From assembly GCF_029227915.1 (NCBI RefSeq), contig NC_079885.1:25421001-25485000 (forward strand): 64,000 nt of DNA. The letters run 5' to 3'. The first letter of the stretch is position 1, and every line of letters begins with the position of its first letter. The translations under genes and the position numbers were made by a program. Shown piece by piece: positions 20,687-34,640 of the stretch. The notes beneath the pieces are model-generated. The model saw only the letters and a program-made list of their open reading frames with translations, did no database searches and was not told the origin of the DNA. The DNA comes from Hydractinia symbiolongicarpus (taxonomy: Eukaryota > Cnidaria > Hydrozoa > Anthoathecata > Hydractiniidae).

Positions 20687-23504
20687 TTATTTTTCGGTTT
20701 TAATTATGTAATTATGCCTTTTCGCCGCTATCAACTTCATCAACAAAGCAAATGCCCTGGGAACGAGGTTGCTGTGATGCGATCAGTTGCAAACCTATTC
20801 ATGTTGTCTTTTCAAATTCTGGCACGTGTCAATTTTATTAAATGTCATTGGTCGAGACAACAATCAAGTTATAACCTTACGTAATTGATTAGACGGTGAA
20901 ACAATAGTTCATTTCAAAATTGCTGATATGTGTTTTGTGTATCAGCAAAATCAAAGTCACGGAAATAGGCCAAACTAAAACTTTATTATCTTTCGAATCT
21001 ATTAAAGATGGTGCGTGCAAGGATATTTAAACTAAATACTTTCAAACTATTGGCTGTTGTGATTATGTAACTGTCACACTCCCTCTGTCACACTCCCTCT
21101 GTCACTATTTTTTTATCTACTGTCTACAATCATACATTGTTATGATCAATCTTAATACTTACAGTTTGTTAGACAAAGCCTTTATTTTATCAATGTTCTT
21201 ATCCAGTAAAGAGGAAAAGAATAAAAGAATAACTTCTCTTGTATTTATGTTGGCTGAATTTTTGTCAAAATCTGAGTCTCAATGTTTTTAATAATTAGGT
21301 TCATGTGTATTTTGTTTTCTACCTTTTATGTAAAAAATATCTTGAAAATCTTGTAGAATTGTTCAAATTGTTTATTCGCCAAAAATAATCTTCGTAGAAT
21401 TCTTCCATTGTGTTGATTTGTGAAAATATAAAAACAAAAATTTTTTTTTGACCTCACAAAAATTTTCACATCATTTTCTTTGATTAAAGTTACCGTTTGA
21501 CATGACAAGCATTTTGTGGACAAAATTGTAGTAACAAATATTTTTCTTTCAGGACATTACGCTAAAACCGTTTGAGTAACCATTTTGTGATTTTCTCAAT
21601 GAACAATTTTTAAATTGAATGGGAGAAAGCAAACATGCTTTGTGAAGTGAGCCAACGAAAAATTTGTTTTAACTGAGAAAAATCACTAGAAATTTCATTT
21701 GCCCTAAAAAATTACTAACTCTCTCAATACAAGATTTCAGAACTAGGAAGTCGACAAAAATTTATGAAATCAGATAAAACCATAAATTGTGTTTAATGTA
21801 GAAATTATGTGGTACTTGAAGTAAAGTGAGAGAAGAAATATAAAATAAAAATTGTGGTAACTACAAAACATAATAACAAAAAGAACATATTGGTAACTCG
21901 CACTTTAAAAGTAACTCGTAAAATTTATGTAGCAACTCGTGGACTCCAACTGGCAACTTGTGTTTTAAGACGGAAGGTTACTCGTAAGTCGTGGATTTAA
22001 TGTAGCGACTCGTAACAAGCAAGTCGTAACTCGCAACTTACGATTTACTAAACCGCACACAATAGAGGCTAGTATGTTATAGTATTTTACTGACCGAAAT
22101 AATATGCATTATCTCTGGTCTGCAAAATAGATTTTTGACCACCTGTTTTGAATCATAATTGCATACGTCATGTTTTTGGTAACTTTTAAGCTAACTTTAT
22201 GTTTTCTCGAACTTTTCTGTATCTAGCTACAATCTTGGACAAAACATGTATCTGCTTTTTAATTTCCCTCAACTTCAAGGTGGAATCTTGAAGGTTTTGG
22301 CTGCAAAACTGAGTGTGGGGGAAGGAGGGGGTTAAAATTTTAATAATAATTTAAAATCTTCAAACTTCATGCTAGTAGTATTGAACCACTAAAAAGAACA
22401 AACTTACGGTAAATTAATCTATTTCTCCAAGTTTACAAATATATGAAACAAAACTCATATTTACATTACAACTGAATACAAACTTACTGCGAATTAAAAA
22501 AGAAAAAACTTTTGATATTTTATAAAATAAAAACACGCTGGGAAAAGATGGTGTCAACAATTCATTGAAAAAATACCTGTGAAAGAGTGTTGCAGTCGAA
22601 TATTACACCATCTACGGCAATTGTGTTTGAGCAGCGAAAGCGATGTTATTAAAGGACAAATTTAATGCATAATTATGCAATTAAATTTATTGCATAATTA
22701 TGGGAGCTAACATATTATTTGATATTTTCTTATATGCAATTTCAGATCCAAGAATAAGTGTAGAAAAACCACACCCTCCTCCTACGTTTAAAAAAGATAA
22801 AGCAAAACCAGCCTCGCTTCCAGAAAAATGCTGGAACGTTGTTGGCATATATAAATACATATAGTTTTTCCACATCCTAAATATTAGAAATACTGGACTT
22901 TAACTAAAACTATATACTCTCCCGAATTCCTCAACGCAATTTTCGAAGATGTTCTTGTTTTTTGTTCTCTTTTTCGGAAAAGATTAATCAAGAACGACTT
23001 GGGCACGTGAACGACTTCGGCACGTGAAAGCCTTAGACACGTGTGGATTCCTATAAAAATGCGCGAAAACAACAATTCAATTGGTCGTGGCAACAAAAAC
23101 CCAAAAAATCCTCCGCGAAGGAGCATACGGGAGAGTTTTGACAAAATAGTGCAGAAAAAAATGCACGTGTCGTTTGGTCTAACTATATCAAAAAGTATTC
23201 AAAGCTAGCTTTACAATAAAAACGGTTCTTTGATTCGAAACGAAGATGGTACACCTGTCAGTGAAAAGTTCAAAACAAGAACGTTATAGGGGACCTTGCA
23301 GCCTGCGAAGATTCACAAAAAACAGAATAAAAAAACATGCTTTTGAGCTCCACCTTTTCTTGTGCATAATTTTTTCACACACAGTTACCTTTCTAAACAA
23401 TTGTGCGTATTAACATATTTTTATATTCTCATACTAAATAAATCTTAGTGTTATATATATATATATACATACCTACAAATTCACGAAAAAAATATCACGG
23501 CATT
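20687..23504. other. Non-coding stretch, degenerate repeats only
   Basis: No gene recognised. Includes a duplicated TGTCACACTCCC phrase near 21,075-21,105, a degenerate GTAACTCGTA / GCAACTCGTGG-type repeat at about 21,890-22,065, and near 22,655-22,705 an AT-rich inverted repeat with TGCATAATTATGCA. The phrase TGCCCTGGGAACGAGGTTG near 20,753 is the reverse complement of the motif that opens dispersed repeats A and B. Confidence 0.45.
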
Positions 23505-24064
23505 TCAGACATGCGAAACGAATCCATAGTTGACATCGTCTTCTGATTTCCGACAGGTCGCTAAATACGACACGAACGAAAATATTGAAAGCACCAACGC
23601 AAAACAAGCAGATGTACAAGCCAGAATAAATCCCCATTTGTATTCAATTTCTTCCAACGCATGCTCATTGTAATATCCATTTCGCCGTGCGTATAGCCAG
23701 CACGCACCTCCTACCAAAGCAGCAGTGATAAAATAAAAAATGGCGGATGTATAAGTTTTAATTTTATTGTTGAACAATCGCAGCATAGAGATGAGGATGC
23801 AGATAACCGACGAAATACAACCAATGACATATAAAACTCGAACTTGCTTTAACCAAACCGGACTCATTTCCTCTGACTTCCATTTAGCATATTCCAGACA
23901 TTTTTGTTTTTTCTCGCAAGCATTCCATAGACCAGAATGGTAAGACTTTCCGTCAAAGACAAAACCAATCCAGTAATTGCTTGACAATGCAAAACCCAGC
24001 ATAACAGTGAACACAAGTGAAGCAAAGAAAGAAGTTATACTTGTTACAGCCATACCTTGATGTT
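23505..24064 (-). CDS. Claudin/PMP22-family four-span membrane protein
   Basis: The likely protein starts at ATG 24053-24051 and has 182 residues. A splice acceptor (TTTCTTTTTAG) ends just upstream at 24065, so residues readable before it are intronic and the 5' untranslated part lies in an unseen exon. Membrane spans are at about residues 8-26, 73-93, 103-121 and 141-164. The first extracellular loop has the claudin signature W28...G41-L42-W43...C46...C52, and QVR before span 2 matches the family's conserved Arg region. Claudins and relatives sit in the plasma membrane and form or regulate epithelial cell contacts. The C-tail ends in a hydrophobic SHV, compatible with PDZ binding but not proof of it. 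Length is short for vertebrate claudins (about 210) but normal for invertebrate claudin-like or PMP22/EMP-like proteins. All coding sequence is in one exon. Confidence 0.82.
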
Positions 24065-27000
24065 CTAAAAAGAAAGAAATCAAAAATATACAGAAAAATC
24101 CTCTCTTCATTGCACTTCTGTATTTGTTGTTTATATTTAATTTTGTCCAACTTACTTTACATTTACACAACTTAATTTATTTATTATAAAGTTACATCTT
24201 GTATATACATTTCATCTTGCATGTTTCCATTCAGTGCATTTCTTTGTCTACCCGAGCGTTACATGTTTTTTTGTAATCTGCAATCGTGCAAAACACATTA
24301 ATAATAAATTAATTTGACGGAAAAATACTCTCTCCTTCGTGCTAAATATGGACCCACAATTTCTTTTCTGTATTATTCTTTGATGTACAGAATGTTCTTA
24401 AAACACTAATATATCGAAATACCGTCAAAATATATACTTCTCACCGCATTGCAACAAAGAGTTTTCATAAAGAGAATAATTTTTTGTTATTTGAAAAGTG
24501 AGCCGCAAAAGTTAGCCGCTAAAGAAATTTTACGTAACATCAACGAGGAAGATTTTCAATCGGCATTGTTGTTGCTTTTATTACTAACCACTTTTATCGG
24601 CTTTTGAAAGTGACATTGTTCTTTCAAAATTAAAAAAAGGAATATAAAAACGACAAAAATAAAAGCTTTTAGAGATTACGTTGAAATTAGATTATCTATA
24701 GAACTCACAGGTGCTCCTCATTCAGCATAACGCCTTCAGTCTTCCGATAGCATATTTTCCCACGGGGCCCAGTTTAAAAAGTCAAAAAACAATTTTGCAG
24801 TGTATCCTATTCTCAGCATCCGTTTGTTTGGATTGTTTGTTTACATCTTATGTCTGGAAGCTAAAAGATGCTTTGTAGCTAACATTTCGTGCCCAAGGAT
24901 TTTGCCTCATTGGTAAAATTACTGGTAACTAAGGTGTTTTTGGGTTGTTTGGAACTATGAATTGATTATTTTAAAAAATGCTTAGTGCACACAATCTCAT
25001 AGCCATATAAAACTAGTGCATAAATTTTTAATAGAAGACTTTTATAAGAGCAATGAGCCCGGGAATTGGTAAAAAAAATAAGAAAATGGCAAAGCTGTAA
25101 TTCCAGTGACAACAAACATGAAGAAATATCTTTCAAACAATCCCACTGTATACGAAATCAAGCCACACAAAGTTTCATTTAGGGCTTATAAAAACTACAT
25201 ATTTATTTTTAGAATTGTTTGCGTATGTCGTGTCGATATTGGCGTCTCAATTGTGAGCATAATATTTTTTGCACGTCACATGTTCTTTTAAATTCAACAT
25301 AAACCCGGATCAAGTTAGACATGCATGATTTTTCTGGCCACCAGGAAATTGGAATTGCTGAATTTGCTATCCTTGAAGAAATCTTAGTTAACTTGGCAAG
25401 AATCAAGTAAACAATTATACGCCTCCAAATTATTCGTGCTTGTGTTTAATCGTTTTCGTAGAGATTGTTTTGAAGATAGAGACTGAGATTTGTTTATACA
25501 ATCGATACAATCGTGTCCCCAGTCGGTGATATTCTGGAGATTTTACTATTTAAGACAAAGCTGTTGGATTGTTAGACAAAATTATGAATACGAACAGTGC
25601 TTGGTCTAGTGTTTTAACGCACATGTACATGGCTAAAGATTAGGTCAATATACCTAACTTGTTGTAGCCATAGGTAATAGAAAAAGACTGATTCAGAATT
25701 TTAAAAAACTTCTAGTGAAATGAAGATGTTTTGTTATTATTAAATGATCTTGAGGTCGGCTGGAAAAATATTGTTACTCATGCTACGAAATTGATACCTT
25801 TGTCAGTAAACAGTAACTATTTCAAAATCGTTCTCATTAAGCTTCGTGATTTATTATGGTTCACAATTAACGAAGCTACAATTGTTCCTGCTGACAAAAA
25901 TATTAATAAATACATCACAAAAGGAATTGGGAGGACTTCAATATATTGGAAGATATATTTCACACACACTTCATAGAAATTTAAAAAGTTCAGCTTAAAA
26001 ATCCAGAATACCAACAATAAATTGCCGTTTTGAAAGCAAGCAAGGGAGAAGATGCAGATATTTTAATTTGTCGATTAAACCGATGGCGGATTGTGGCAAC
26101 TTTCTCTCTCAATTTGTGAAATATACTTCCTCTTTAAAACTAAAAATATTTGTTTAAGAAAAATCAAGACCAAATCAATCATATCAGAACTGGCAAATTT
26201 GTGTCAAATCAACAGCGATTTCTTATGCCGAAGATCTTCTCCAAAAAGACCAATTAGCAAAACATAGCAGCGAAAAGGCGTTACTACATAAAGAAATCAA
26301 AAAACAGGTTGAAAAAACTTTGTAACATGGTAATATACTTTATATATACACTAAACTAGAGTCGCATATGTACATATACATTTATTTTTGCTCTTTTCTT
26401 TCGGACCTGTGTCATCGTTAATTTCTTCCCATAAATGTTTCGAATCATATCTTCCTCTAGTATCATTAGAAGTGTAAGAGACGTACTTTTTGAATTCGTA
26501 TTGTGTTGTCATTACAGCAAAATTGAGTAACACCAGAATTATCAGATCTATGTCCTAATTTTCTCTGATTTCCAAAGTATTTCCCTACAGGATCTTGGCA
26601 AAATTTTCTGAGAAAACTTTCAAAAACGCTTGTTTTATGAAGTATTATTAAACAGGTTCTATTAGCGAATATGATGTTACCTAAAAGGCCTTTATAAGTT
26701 AGATGTGAAAAAGACATTCTTTCTCTTGCATTCAGAGTGTAATTACCTGGTCGATTTTCAATGTAAGTTTTCCATTGACTTACTTCAAGTGTCATTAATC
26801 AAACCATTAAGTATTTTGATATTGTCACTAGGTATTTGCATTGCAAATTTTAATAACAGAATGTGAGTTATGGTTGATGTGTTGGTTAGTAATCTTTGGA
26901 AGTGCTTTTAGTTCATTTATCAAAACTTTAGGGTACATTTGAGTAATATGTTACCAAAGTATATATTTATCTGAATTACACATGCACCATTTTTTAACCA

Positions 27001-27066
27001 GAGTTTGCAAGACAATTCCTTGTGAGTTTAATAACATGGGGAGAATCTATAAAGAGGTAAATAAAC
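24065..27066. other. Upstream region of the claudin-like gene and non-coding stretch
   Basis: Should contain the 5' non-coding exon and promoter of the claudin-like gene, but I cannot place them. Frames at 25731-25976, 26466-26795 and similar have no family features. No repeat structure stands out. Confidence 0.4.
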
Positions 27067-28600
27067 CAACCTCGACCCAGGGTCTTGTGGCCCCTAAGCC
27101 GTTTTTACGTTGTGGCCAACAATGACCCTGGAACAGGCTGGTCACGTGATACAAAAATGCCCAGATATACTGGGCATTTTTGAAATTTCAAAGATAATAA
27201 GATGCAAATTTGGCGCTCGCCTTAATGGCGGGCGAAAAACGGCAAAACATAAAAAAACATTATTTTCGATCAAAACAAAATGGTCAGAATATTGCTGATT
27301 TTACTCTATTGGTCTGGCTTAGCCTGATTGTTTAATATCGGTAAAAGCCTTTAATTTAGAGAATGTTTTGAAAGTTTGTTGTTATTAACATTCAGGAGCT
27401 GTAGCTAGCTAGCTAGCTGCGCTGTGTACTATAGCTATATGTACCTATCTAACGTGATATCCTTAGACAACTTAAGCACATATTTATAAACGACATATTA
27501 AATGGCTATTATTTTCCAGGTGGGTGATTATGTTGAGAACATGTTAGAAATTGTATGGAAGAGCTGGGTATTTTAGTTGCACAGAAATCTTTCTAATACA
27601 CTAATAATTCGTCAAAATTTGTGCTACACCAAACAATTCTTCCTATTTTGAAAATCAAAACTAGAAGGACAGGTTGTAATGGTAAATTTATGTATTATTC
27701 TTGGGTCTGAGTTAACATGCATGACATGCTCTAATCATTTTTGACAAAATGACCAGCATATTTGAATTCAGCATCAAAGTTTGCCCTTATTAGTAGCAAA
27801 ACATTCAATGTTTATGATGAAATGTCTACACAAATCAACTGCAGTGAATATGGTTAAGTACAGTTGAATGCAACTTACATATTTCCTCCAAAAGTCTTTT
27901 GTATTCTGTTTTAAAATGATCATAACTAAGAACCAAGAATTAAAAGTCTATTCCTACCAGTTTTAAAATATAAACTTTTGCCATGTTTTTCTTGATTGTA
28001 TATATAAACTGTTGCCAAGAACCCTTTTTTAGCAAGATCTAATTTCGTAAAAGGGATGACATTTGATATCATTTAACGATATAAATAATGGGTTAACTTA
28101 TAGCTGGTTTATTATATACATGTAGGGTATTCATTCCAGAAATGCTACTTGTACTTGTGAAAATATTCCAGTGGAGCGTTGGCCTAAAATATAATAGTAG
28201 GACCTTTTAGTGTTAAATTTTCTCAGTACATTGGCCTTAAAAGAATTAATTAGTTAAGAAAACCTTACTTGTTTGTTCTTATTTGGTCCAGATTTAGAAG
28301 TTTTGTTACAAAACCCTTATCAGCCTCATTTTAATTGTTCACATTCTGAAACCTAGAAAGTGTAGCTAAGACAAAATCATTCTTTTTGTCTATCCTTAAG
28401 AATATAGGTAAATGGGAATAAATTTGTGATATGACAAATTTGTGAGAGTTATCTTCATTTTAAAGGCAATGTTGAGAAAGCAAAATACAGTTTACATTTT
28501 AGTGCCTCATTTTAATGTATATTCTATGAGCCTGGTTAGTATATAAAATAATGCAGCAGGTTCCATAACAGGTTTTAATGTTTATGTTTTTAAGAGATTC
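27067..28600 (+). repeat. Dispersed repeat family, copy B
   Basis: Starts at CAACCTCGACCCAGGGTCTT and parallels copy A (17,344-18,270) in order and orientation: GGCCAACAATGACCCTGG, GTCACGTGATACAAAAATGC, CATATTTATAAACGACATAT, AACATGTTAGAAATTGTA, then after an extra ~580 bp (about 27,590-28,170) TTGGCCTAAAATATAATA, TTGGTCCAGATTTA and ACAAAACCCTTATCAGCCTC. A CTAGCTAGCTAGCTG run sits near 27,408. Either B holds an insertion or A a deletion. No coding content recognised. Confidence 0.72.
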
Positions 28601-31600
28601 TTGCGCACGCTCGGAAAAATCTGAAAATTCTATAGGCAAAAAAAATGGAGACCTTAGATGAAAAATTCAAATTATGGTTAAAAACTTTTGAACTGTGGCT
28701 ACTAGCATCTTTTAAATGACATGTGTTCTAAATTTTAACCACATGCAAGTTATATATATATTTTTAATTTCAAGTTCAAAAGATGCCTCTACTTAAAAAT
28801 AAAGTTTTAAATGCGGGAATTATAAACAACACACGTCAAAATAGAAAGTCAGATGCATGCTTTTTAGCTAACAAAATGTTTCTTAGAAATGTAAACAGAT
28901 AAAAGCTAATTGCCCACATAAAATTTCAGAGAACACAGCCAGCTTTTCACAGAAATATTTATATCTTTCACGTCGTTGAATATCACTTCTTTATTAAGGG
29001 AGGGATTTTTTTTTTTGATTTCCGCCGCGTAAGGCGTAAGGCGTAAGGCGTAAGGCGTAAGGCGGAATCTTTAAAATTGCCTTGGAAGATAGAGAGATAG
29101 GGACCACCTATAGCCTGGACGCGTGGTGTTCAGAAAAAAGTATTTTACCCTGGGCCTGGAAGTTGTTTAGTTTCTTAAAAGCCAATAGAAATGCGTTATT
29201 TGATTTTTTAGCCAATAGGATCTCAGATTGTCAAAACCTGATTTCGTGGCTTCCTGTGATGCTTTGTCTCGAAGTTCTTCGAGTTTCAGACCAAAGTTTC
29301 TTGCCCAAAACAATCGGTTACCGTTCCTCTTGATATATTTGAAACTCCAAATCAATGTTTTGCAAAACAGGATGTTTGGTCGATGAGACTTCTCAGATAA
29401 AAAAATGCTGTATATTTTAAGCTAGCTAGTTTGTTACTTAGCGATGTTAAAGTGATTTTCATTTGCGATTCTTCAGAGTGTTTAAAGCTCTTATTTAACC
29501 TACGCAATTCCCTAGCATTTCTGTCCAACTATAAAATGGCCTTCCTTATCTGTCGTTAGGGATCAAACCCATTACCTGACTTAACAGTTTGGGAACCAAA
29601 ACTGGTGATTAATAGCCTAAAAGGTGCAGTAGTTTTCAGGAAAGTTTGACATAGATTTAAGCTACATTTGCAATAAGTGTTTTCTTATATTTAACATGAC
29701 CATCGTTAAAATGCAGCATCGGCAGCAGATCAGAATTACAAACTTTGACAGACAAATCTACAGTGCATTTTTCTGATAATATTCTTTATGAACTTTATGA
29801 AAAGGGCTGTGTATTAAGATAACAAGTCCTTTATTAATCGCTATTTTGTTTTGTACACAAATATTCAATGTTACATTGTGTTACAAGCAAAACATTTTGC
29901 TATATAAAAAAACCTGACATACGAGCTTAATTTGTATGTAAGTGTGTCGTCACTTACATAAATGAGGTTATGAATAAAAATTCTCCCTGATGTGCACAAA
30001 AACATGTGAATGTAGCTTTAAAAAAGCATCAAGTATATTGTACTTATTTACTCTATTATCCAGTCAAACATCGGTTCTAAAAAATTATTCTGCAAAATTT
30101 TCCATTTCAGCTAGCCGCAACAATTACAAATTTTTATATTTCTTCATACTTTGATTTCTTTAGTATCTAAGTTATTGAGTTCTATGTTGCTCATTTGTAA
30201 GTGCCCTAACTTGTAAATACTATGTTAACTGAACTTTAGGCACCCAAAAATTAATACTGCACATTTCGCATATATTCTGCAAATTGAAGCATTTTTGTGT
30301 ACCACTCATTCACAAAAATAAGTTTCAGGAATTTATTGTGCAAATAAATTGTACCCTTTGCAAGTTAGGCTCTTACAACAAGTTTGAATGCATATTGAAA
30401 TTGAAAAAAAAAAAGTTATAATGGCATTGCTTATAGCCTGGAAAAAATTTGAGGTAGGTGTTTATACTTCTTATGCTTCAAATTTCCAAACTTTGTTAAA
30501 AACTTGCTAAGTTTCGCGAAAAACAATACTACACTTAGTTTTTTTTACTCAAAAATAAGGCCACATATCCAGCCTATATATCCTGCAATATAGGAATCCT
30601 GCTAAATCCACCTTTATTTGTAGGTTAAAACACTAATCCAGTGGTGAAGTAATAATAGACTAGAGTAAATATGGTATTCTTGGTCACTGTTGAATATAAA
30701 CATTTTAGGGATGCTTTTAGGCAGGTTTAGGAACTTTCGAAAATATTAAATATTTATGAAACTGCCAAAATTTGTTTTTGAACACGCAGGTATTCTTCTT
30801 GGAAAAACAGACATCACAAATATTTGGCGTTTCACAGTATCACCTGATTTTTTTATCAAAACTTCATAAAATGGTGAAAAATGTTATTTTATCTTCCATT
30901 TATACCTGTCATCTTTGAATATATAGGGCACAGAACAATATCACATTAATGTGCTAAGATTATTTCGATTTCTTCATATATATATATATGTTTTATTTAG
31001 TATTTTTCTTTCTTTTTTAGGTCAGCCATAATCTAACACAGCCATCATCAGCGTTTCCAAAAAAATGTTGACAGAGTAAACTGCAAACATTAATTTGTGA
31101 AAAATGAATCACTAAAACTAATATATATTTATATAGTTTATTTTAGTCTTATTTTGGTTAATAGTATTTACTTCACATTATTTTTCTGGGAAACTAGACG
31201 TCTATGGTTCTTCTATGATTTTACAGAAATTGTATCATGAAATTTTTAGAACTCTCTAGGTAGATCCTAAGTTTTTATGCTTTTTTAGAACTATGTGTAA
31301 ATCTGTATATTTTTGTTATTTATTCAGATGTAATTATTTTGAAGTATTTGTCGCCCATATTTAATACTTTTCAGACCAGGTAACTTTAACCCCTTTTTTA
31401 TAGAAGAACAATGTTATAAGAACATGAACCTTAGACTCAAAACCCCAGACTCAAATCATTGTTTTTATAACTAAAACTACTAAAGAAATGGAATAGTCAA
31501 AAAGCCTCAAAAAGCGGTTAAGTCACATAGTTTTGCGCAATTATTCAATCATTTATCCTGTTTTTAAATCGAAAATCTCAGCTCAACTGGAAATCTCAGG

Positions 31601-33131
31601 AAATCTCAGCTTGACCATTGAACGTTTTGCTCTGTGGAAAGTTTCTCTTAACAAGGCGGAAATCTTCAAGCCTTAAGGCTTCTTGTTTTTTTTTGATTTT
31701 GCTTTGAGAATATGGCTTTGCTGTGAAAGTAGAAACAGTTTCTGCTTTTTAGCGGCGAAATGTTTGGCTGTAAACTTTTGACCAATCAAAACGCAATCGT
31801 CAGTGTTTTTATTCTTTGAAAAACTTATTACTGGATAGAATTTAAAATAACTGAAAATAAGAGTTCTTACATTCAGTATTTTAAATTCTTGTTTTTGTTT
31901 CTCCTGGAAATCAAAAAGATATTCCGCAGCTAATTGTCGCCAAATTCGCCATTAACAATTCTCTTCGTGAAAATCCTTCTTTATATTGGTACAATGCAGG
32001 ATTTTGTGGGCTTTTATTTCGGTATTCTCTACTTGTAGTGAAAAATATATATACATTGGTTTGCGTCAATCTCAAACATGAGGAAAGGATCACGTGGTCG
32101 TGATGATTAACGTTGTCGATTGTCTACGAGAAGGAAAGTCCTTTACTGACTTTCTGAATTAACAACGGTTGCTGCGTCAGACTGTGAAACAAAAACTCGG
32201 TCTATATGCACATTGCTGTGCGTTTTCTACACGACCAAATTAAGTGATTAAAATCCACTGCAACGGTGAGCAGACAATTAGTTTTATTTTTGAACATCAA
32301 TCAGCATATCAATGTCAATAAGATTGGAATTATTCATTACGTCCCTATTAACCTACCTGCTGATAAAGCGCTGCCAGAGAAATACACTAATATCAAACCT
32401 GCACATTTTTCCACAAGGGTCGTACTCTTAAGCAAAAAAGTATGGAAATGTAAAAAAATATTTGTAGAGTATCCAAGATAAGAGAGTGCAAATATCTGGA
32501 TGAGGATTGGTTTGATTACGTAAAAACCTCAAACAATTGAGTTGTTTCCTAGGCTGCATAAAGTGCGATTTTGGTGACAGACAAATAGAATACGCTGACA
32601 CTTCTACTATTATAAAGAGAGGGTTTAAAATCACTTGCAATGGTAAAACATACTTTATACGTTGTGCAGAAAGATATGGCTTTCTTGAACTTTGGACAAA
32701 CACCTGTTGTTGTATTGACTAACCAGTTTTGCTTTAGCTAAATCAATTCGATGGCATCATCGAGATCAATATGGGGTATAGTAGTCATGATAGCATGATT
32801 CATACAGGATGGCGTTTATCCCTGTAATTCTCTGTGTGTGATTTGTTGAAGAAAATGGATGGAGTATAGTGCTCACAAATGCTGGTTCGTCCAGGTGTAC
32901 CAAAAGCTTTAGTAACAGAAAATGATGTGGTACCAAACACTGTCACCAAATTACAGTGTGCTGTCTGTATTAACTTAAATGAAAAGGTCTACCTTGATAG
33001 AGGCAATCTACACGCTGAACGTTCATTTTTTTTACACTTCCTTCGCTTGATTCGTTCTACTAAATTCAATTTATACGTGTAAATGTTGAGAAATTATTCC
33101 GTGGTTCTTTGCATTAGAACATTGTGACTAT
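28601..33131. other. Non-coding stretch, no gene recognised
   Basis: AT-rich DNA with only short frames. Contains a short heptamer array (29020-29067, listed separately) and an (AT)n tract near 30,978. Frames at 32,266-32,722 and 32,879-33,082 carry no motifs I recognise. Confidence 0.4.
29020..29067. repeat. GTAAGGC heptamer array with inverted ends
   Basis: Five to six copies of the 7-bp unit GTAAGGC in a row, bounded by TTCCGCC on the left and GGCGGAA on the right, which are reverse complements. The whole 48-bp block stands out as GC-rich in AT-rich surroundings. Confidence 0.85.
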
Positions 33132-33252
33132 ATAGTCGTCAACCCGTGGAAATATCCACTAGATCGCCCGTCCTTTATATATCGCATTTCGTGTTTCCGT
33201 AACAGTACCCGTCTTTTGCTGACAGACAGCGAAATTATTATTATTAAAGAGA
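33132..33252 (-). mobile_element. Degenerate Helitron-like unit
   Basis: Same family as the units at 20.3 and 49.8 kb. On the minus strand it starts TCTCTTTAATAATAAT, contains GCTGTCTGTCAGC and ACGGAAACACGAAATGCG, and ends with a damaged hairpin and GACTATA in place of GACTAG. Shorter than intact units (about 120 against 172 bp), so it has internal deletions. Confidence 0.6.
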
Positions 33253-34394
33253 TGCAAGGTGGCCATCAATTCACATTTCAGACATGCAATAATTAGAAGA
33301 AACTAGTCCAATGTTTTCAAAGATTTTGTTTTTGGCACCTTCGTGACTTCAGGAGTCAGAACTACTTTCCAAGGCGGGATTAATCAAAGGCACAAACAAA
33401 CGAACAAAGACATTAAGGGTGATGGAGGATTTTTGGGTTTAATAGAAGGTGTAGAAACGGTGGAACATTGGATGTTATCTAGCCAAGACGTTGCTAGGGA
33501 AGTTGCACAGTTTAAATCCTCTTCTGTACTGAAGAAATAAGAAAGGACTACTTTCCAGCACCATTAGCAAACACCTGCATGCCAAAAGCGGCTTCAAAAT
33601 CATCTGACATCCACAATCAGACAATTTGAGAAGCTTGGAAACCTCTTTTGTGAATTCTTTAGAGATGAGCTCGTCCAAATTAACAATATCAGTAGACTAT
33701 ACGGACGTTCTGGCTTGGGCAATTGCATTCTTTAGCCAGCTTAGGCTGGCTAAAGTTGGGATTAAACTCGGTAGTGGTCAAGATAAAGTGAACCTTTCAT
33801 ATATTCAAGTCATATTCTAGGTCGAAATAAATCTTGTGAGCTTCCATTTTTCACGCCTTTACGGGATGTGACCAGACTAACTGCAGAAAATCATTTTTTG
33901 TAACTCAGAAAAGTTACTTTAAGGACGATGCAAGTGCCAGAAGCTGCATTAAAATGCACAGCGTTGTGCAAGAAAAGTCACGGAAATGTGACATATTAAA
34001 AACCTTATACTCGTTTCAAACTGTTCAGTTTGGCCGTTTCGTCTGTCTAATTATTAAGTGATTTCTCAATTATAGTGTAATTTTTCTATAACCAAGTTAC
34101 AAATTTTTAACGAACCAAACAATTATTAAACAAAATTTTATTTTATCAAATGTTTGTCTTTTATCCATAAAAAATTACATTTTAAAGAAACATACGTATA
34201 CGTAATTTCTGAAGAAAGTTTAATTGACTCTTCTGGTCCGTAAATTGTGTAATTTCTTGACCCGTTGTGTATCAGTTAGAGGCAGTCTTTTCTCGTTTCC
34301 AGTTCGACAAGAACTCCATAACTGGTTTTAACGATGTTTGTGACAATTTTATACATTGGAAATAGATAAAACTTGCATAAATTATGGACCTAAA

Positions 34395-34640
34395 ATCTGA
34401 TCCTTAGACAGAATTTTTAATTAAATCTGGTTTTTAAATTTTTTAAATGCTTTTAGATTTTCAACAATTGAAATCATGAATAGATCGAAAATACGTGCAC
34501 GCAAAATGTTAACACGATCTGTTAATCACGAGAGATTTACCCACCTTTTGATTAATTAGGGTTCCTCTCTAGAAGAAAAGGTTTATTATCGTCCTAAATC
34601 CTTTTTCGTCTCTTTAGTTTGAATTTATTAAGTACGTAAA
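34395..34640 (+). repeat. Dispersed repeat family 2, first copy
   Basis: Shares ordered blocks with 36,258-36,545: AGACAGAATTTTTAATTAAA, a TTTTTAAAT/ATGCTTTTA stretch, TACGTGCACGCAAAATGT, TTGATTAATT, and a CTTCCTAA/CGTCCTAA-T-CC-TTTTT-GTC end. Same orientation. Diverged by point changes and small indels. No coding content. Confidence 0.6.

Noticed and set aside
24054-24170. Extended N-terminus of the claudin-like protein (39 more residues)
   Set aside because: A polypyrimidine tract and AG acceptor at 24065 precede the ATG at 24053, and the claudin first membrane span starts right after that ATG, so the upstream codons are intronic.
33343-33540. Short frame with GDGGFLGLIEGVET
   Set aside because: Too short and isolated; a vague resemblance to other proteins is not enough to call a gene.
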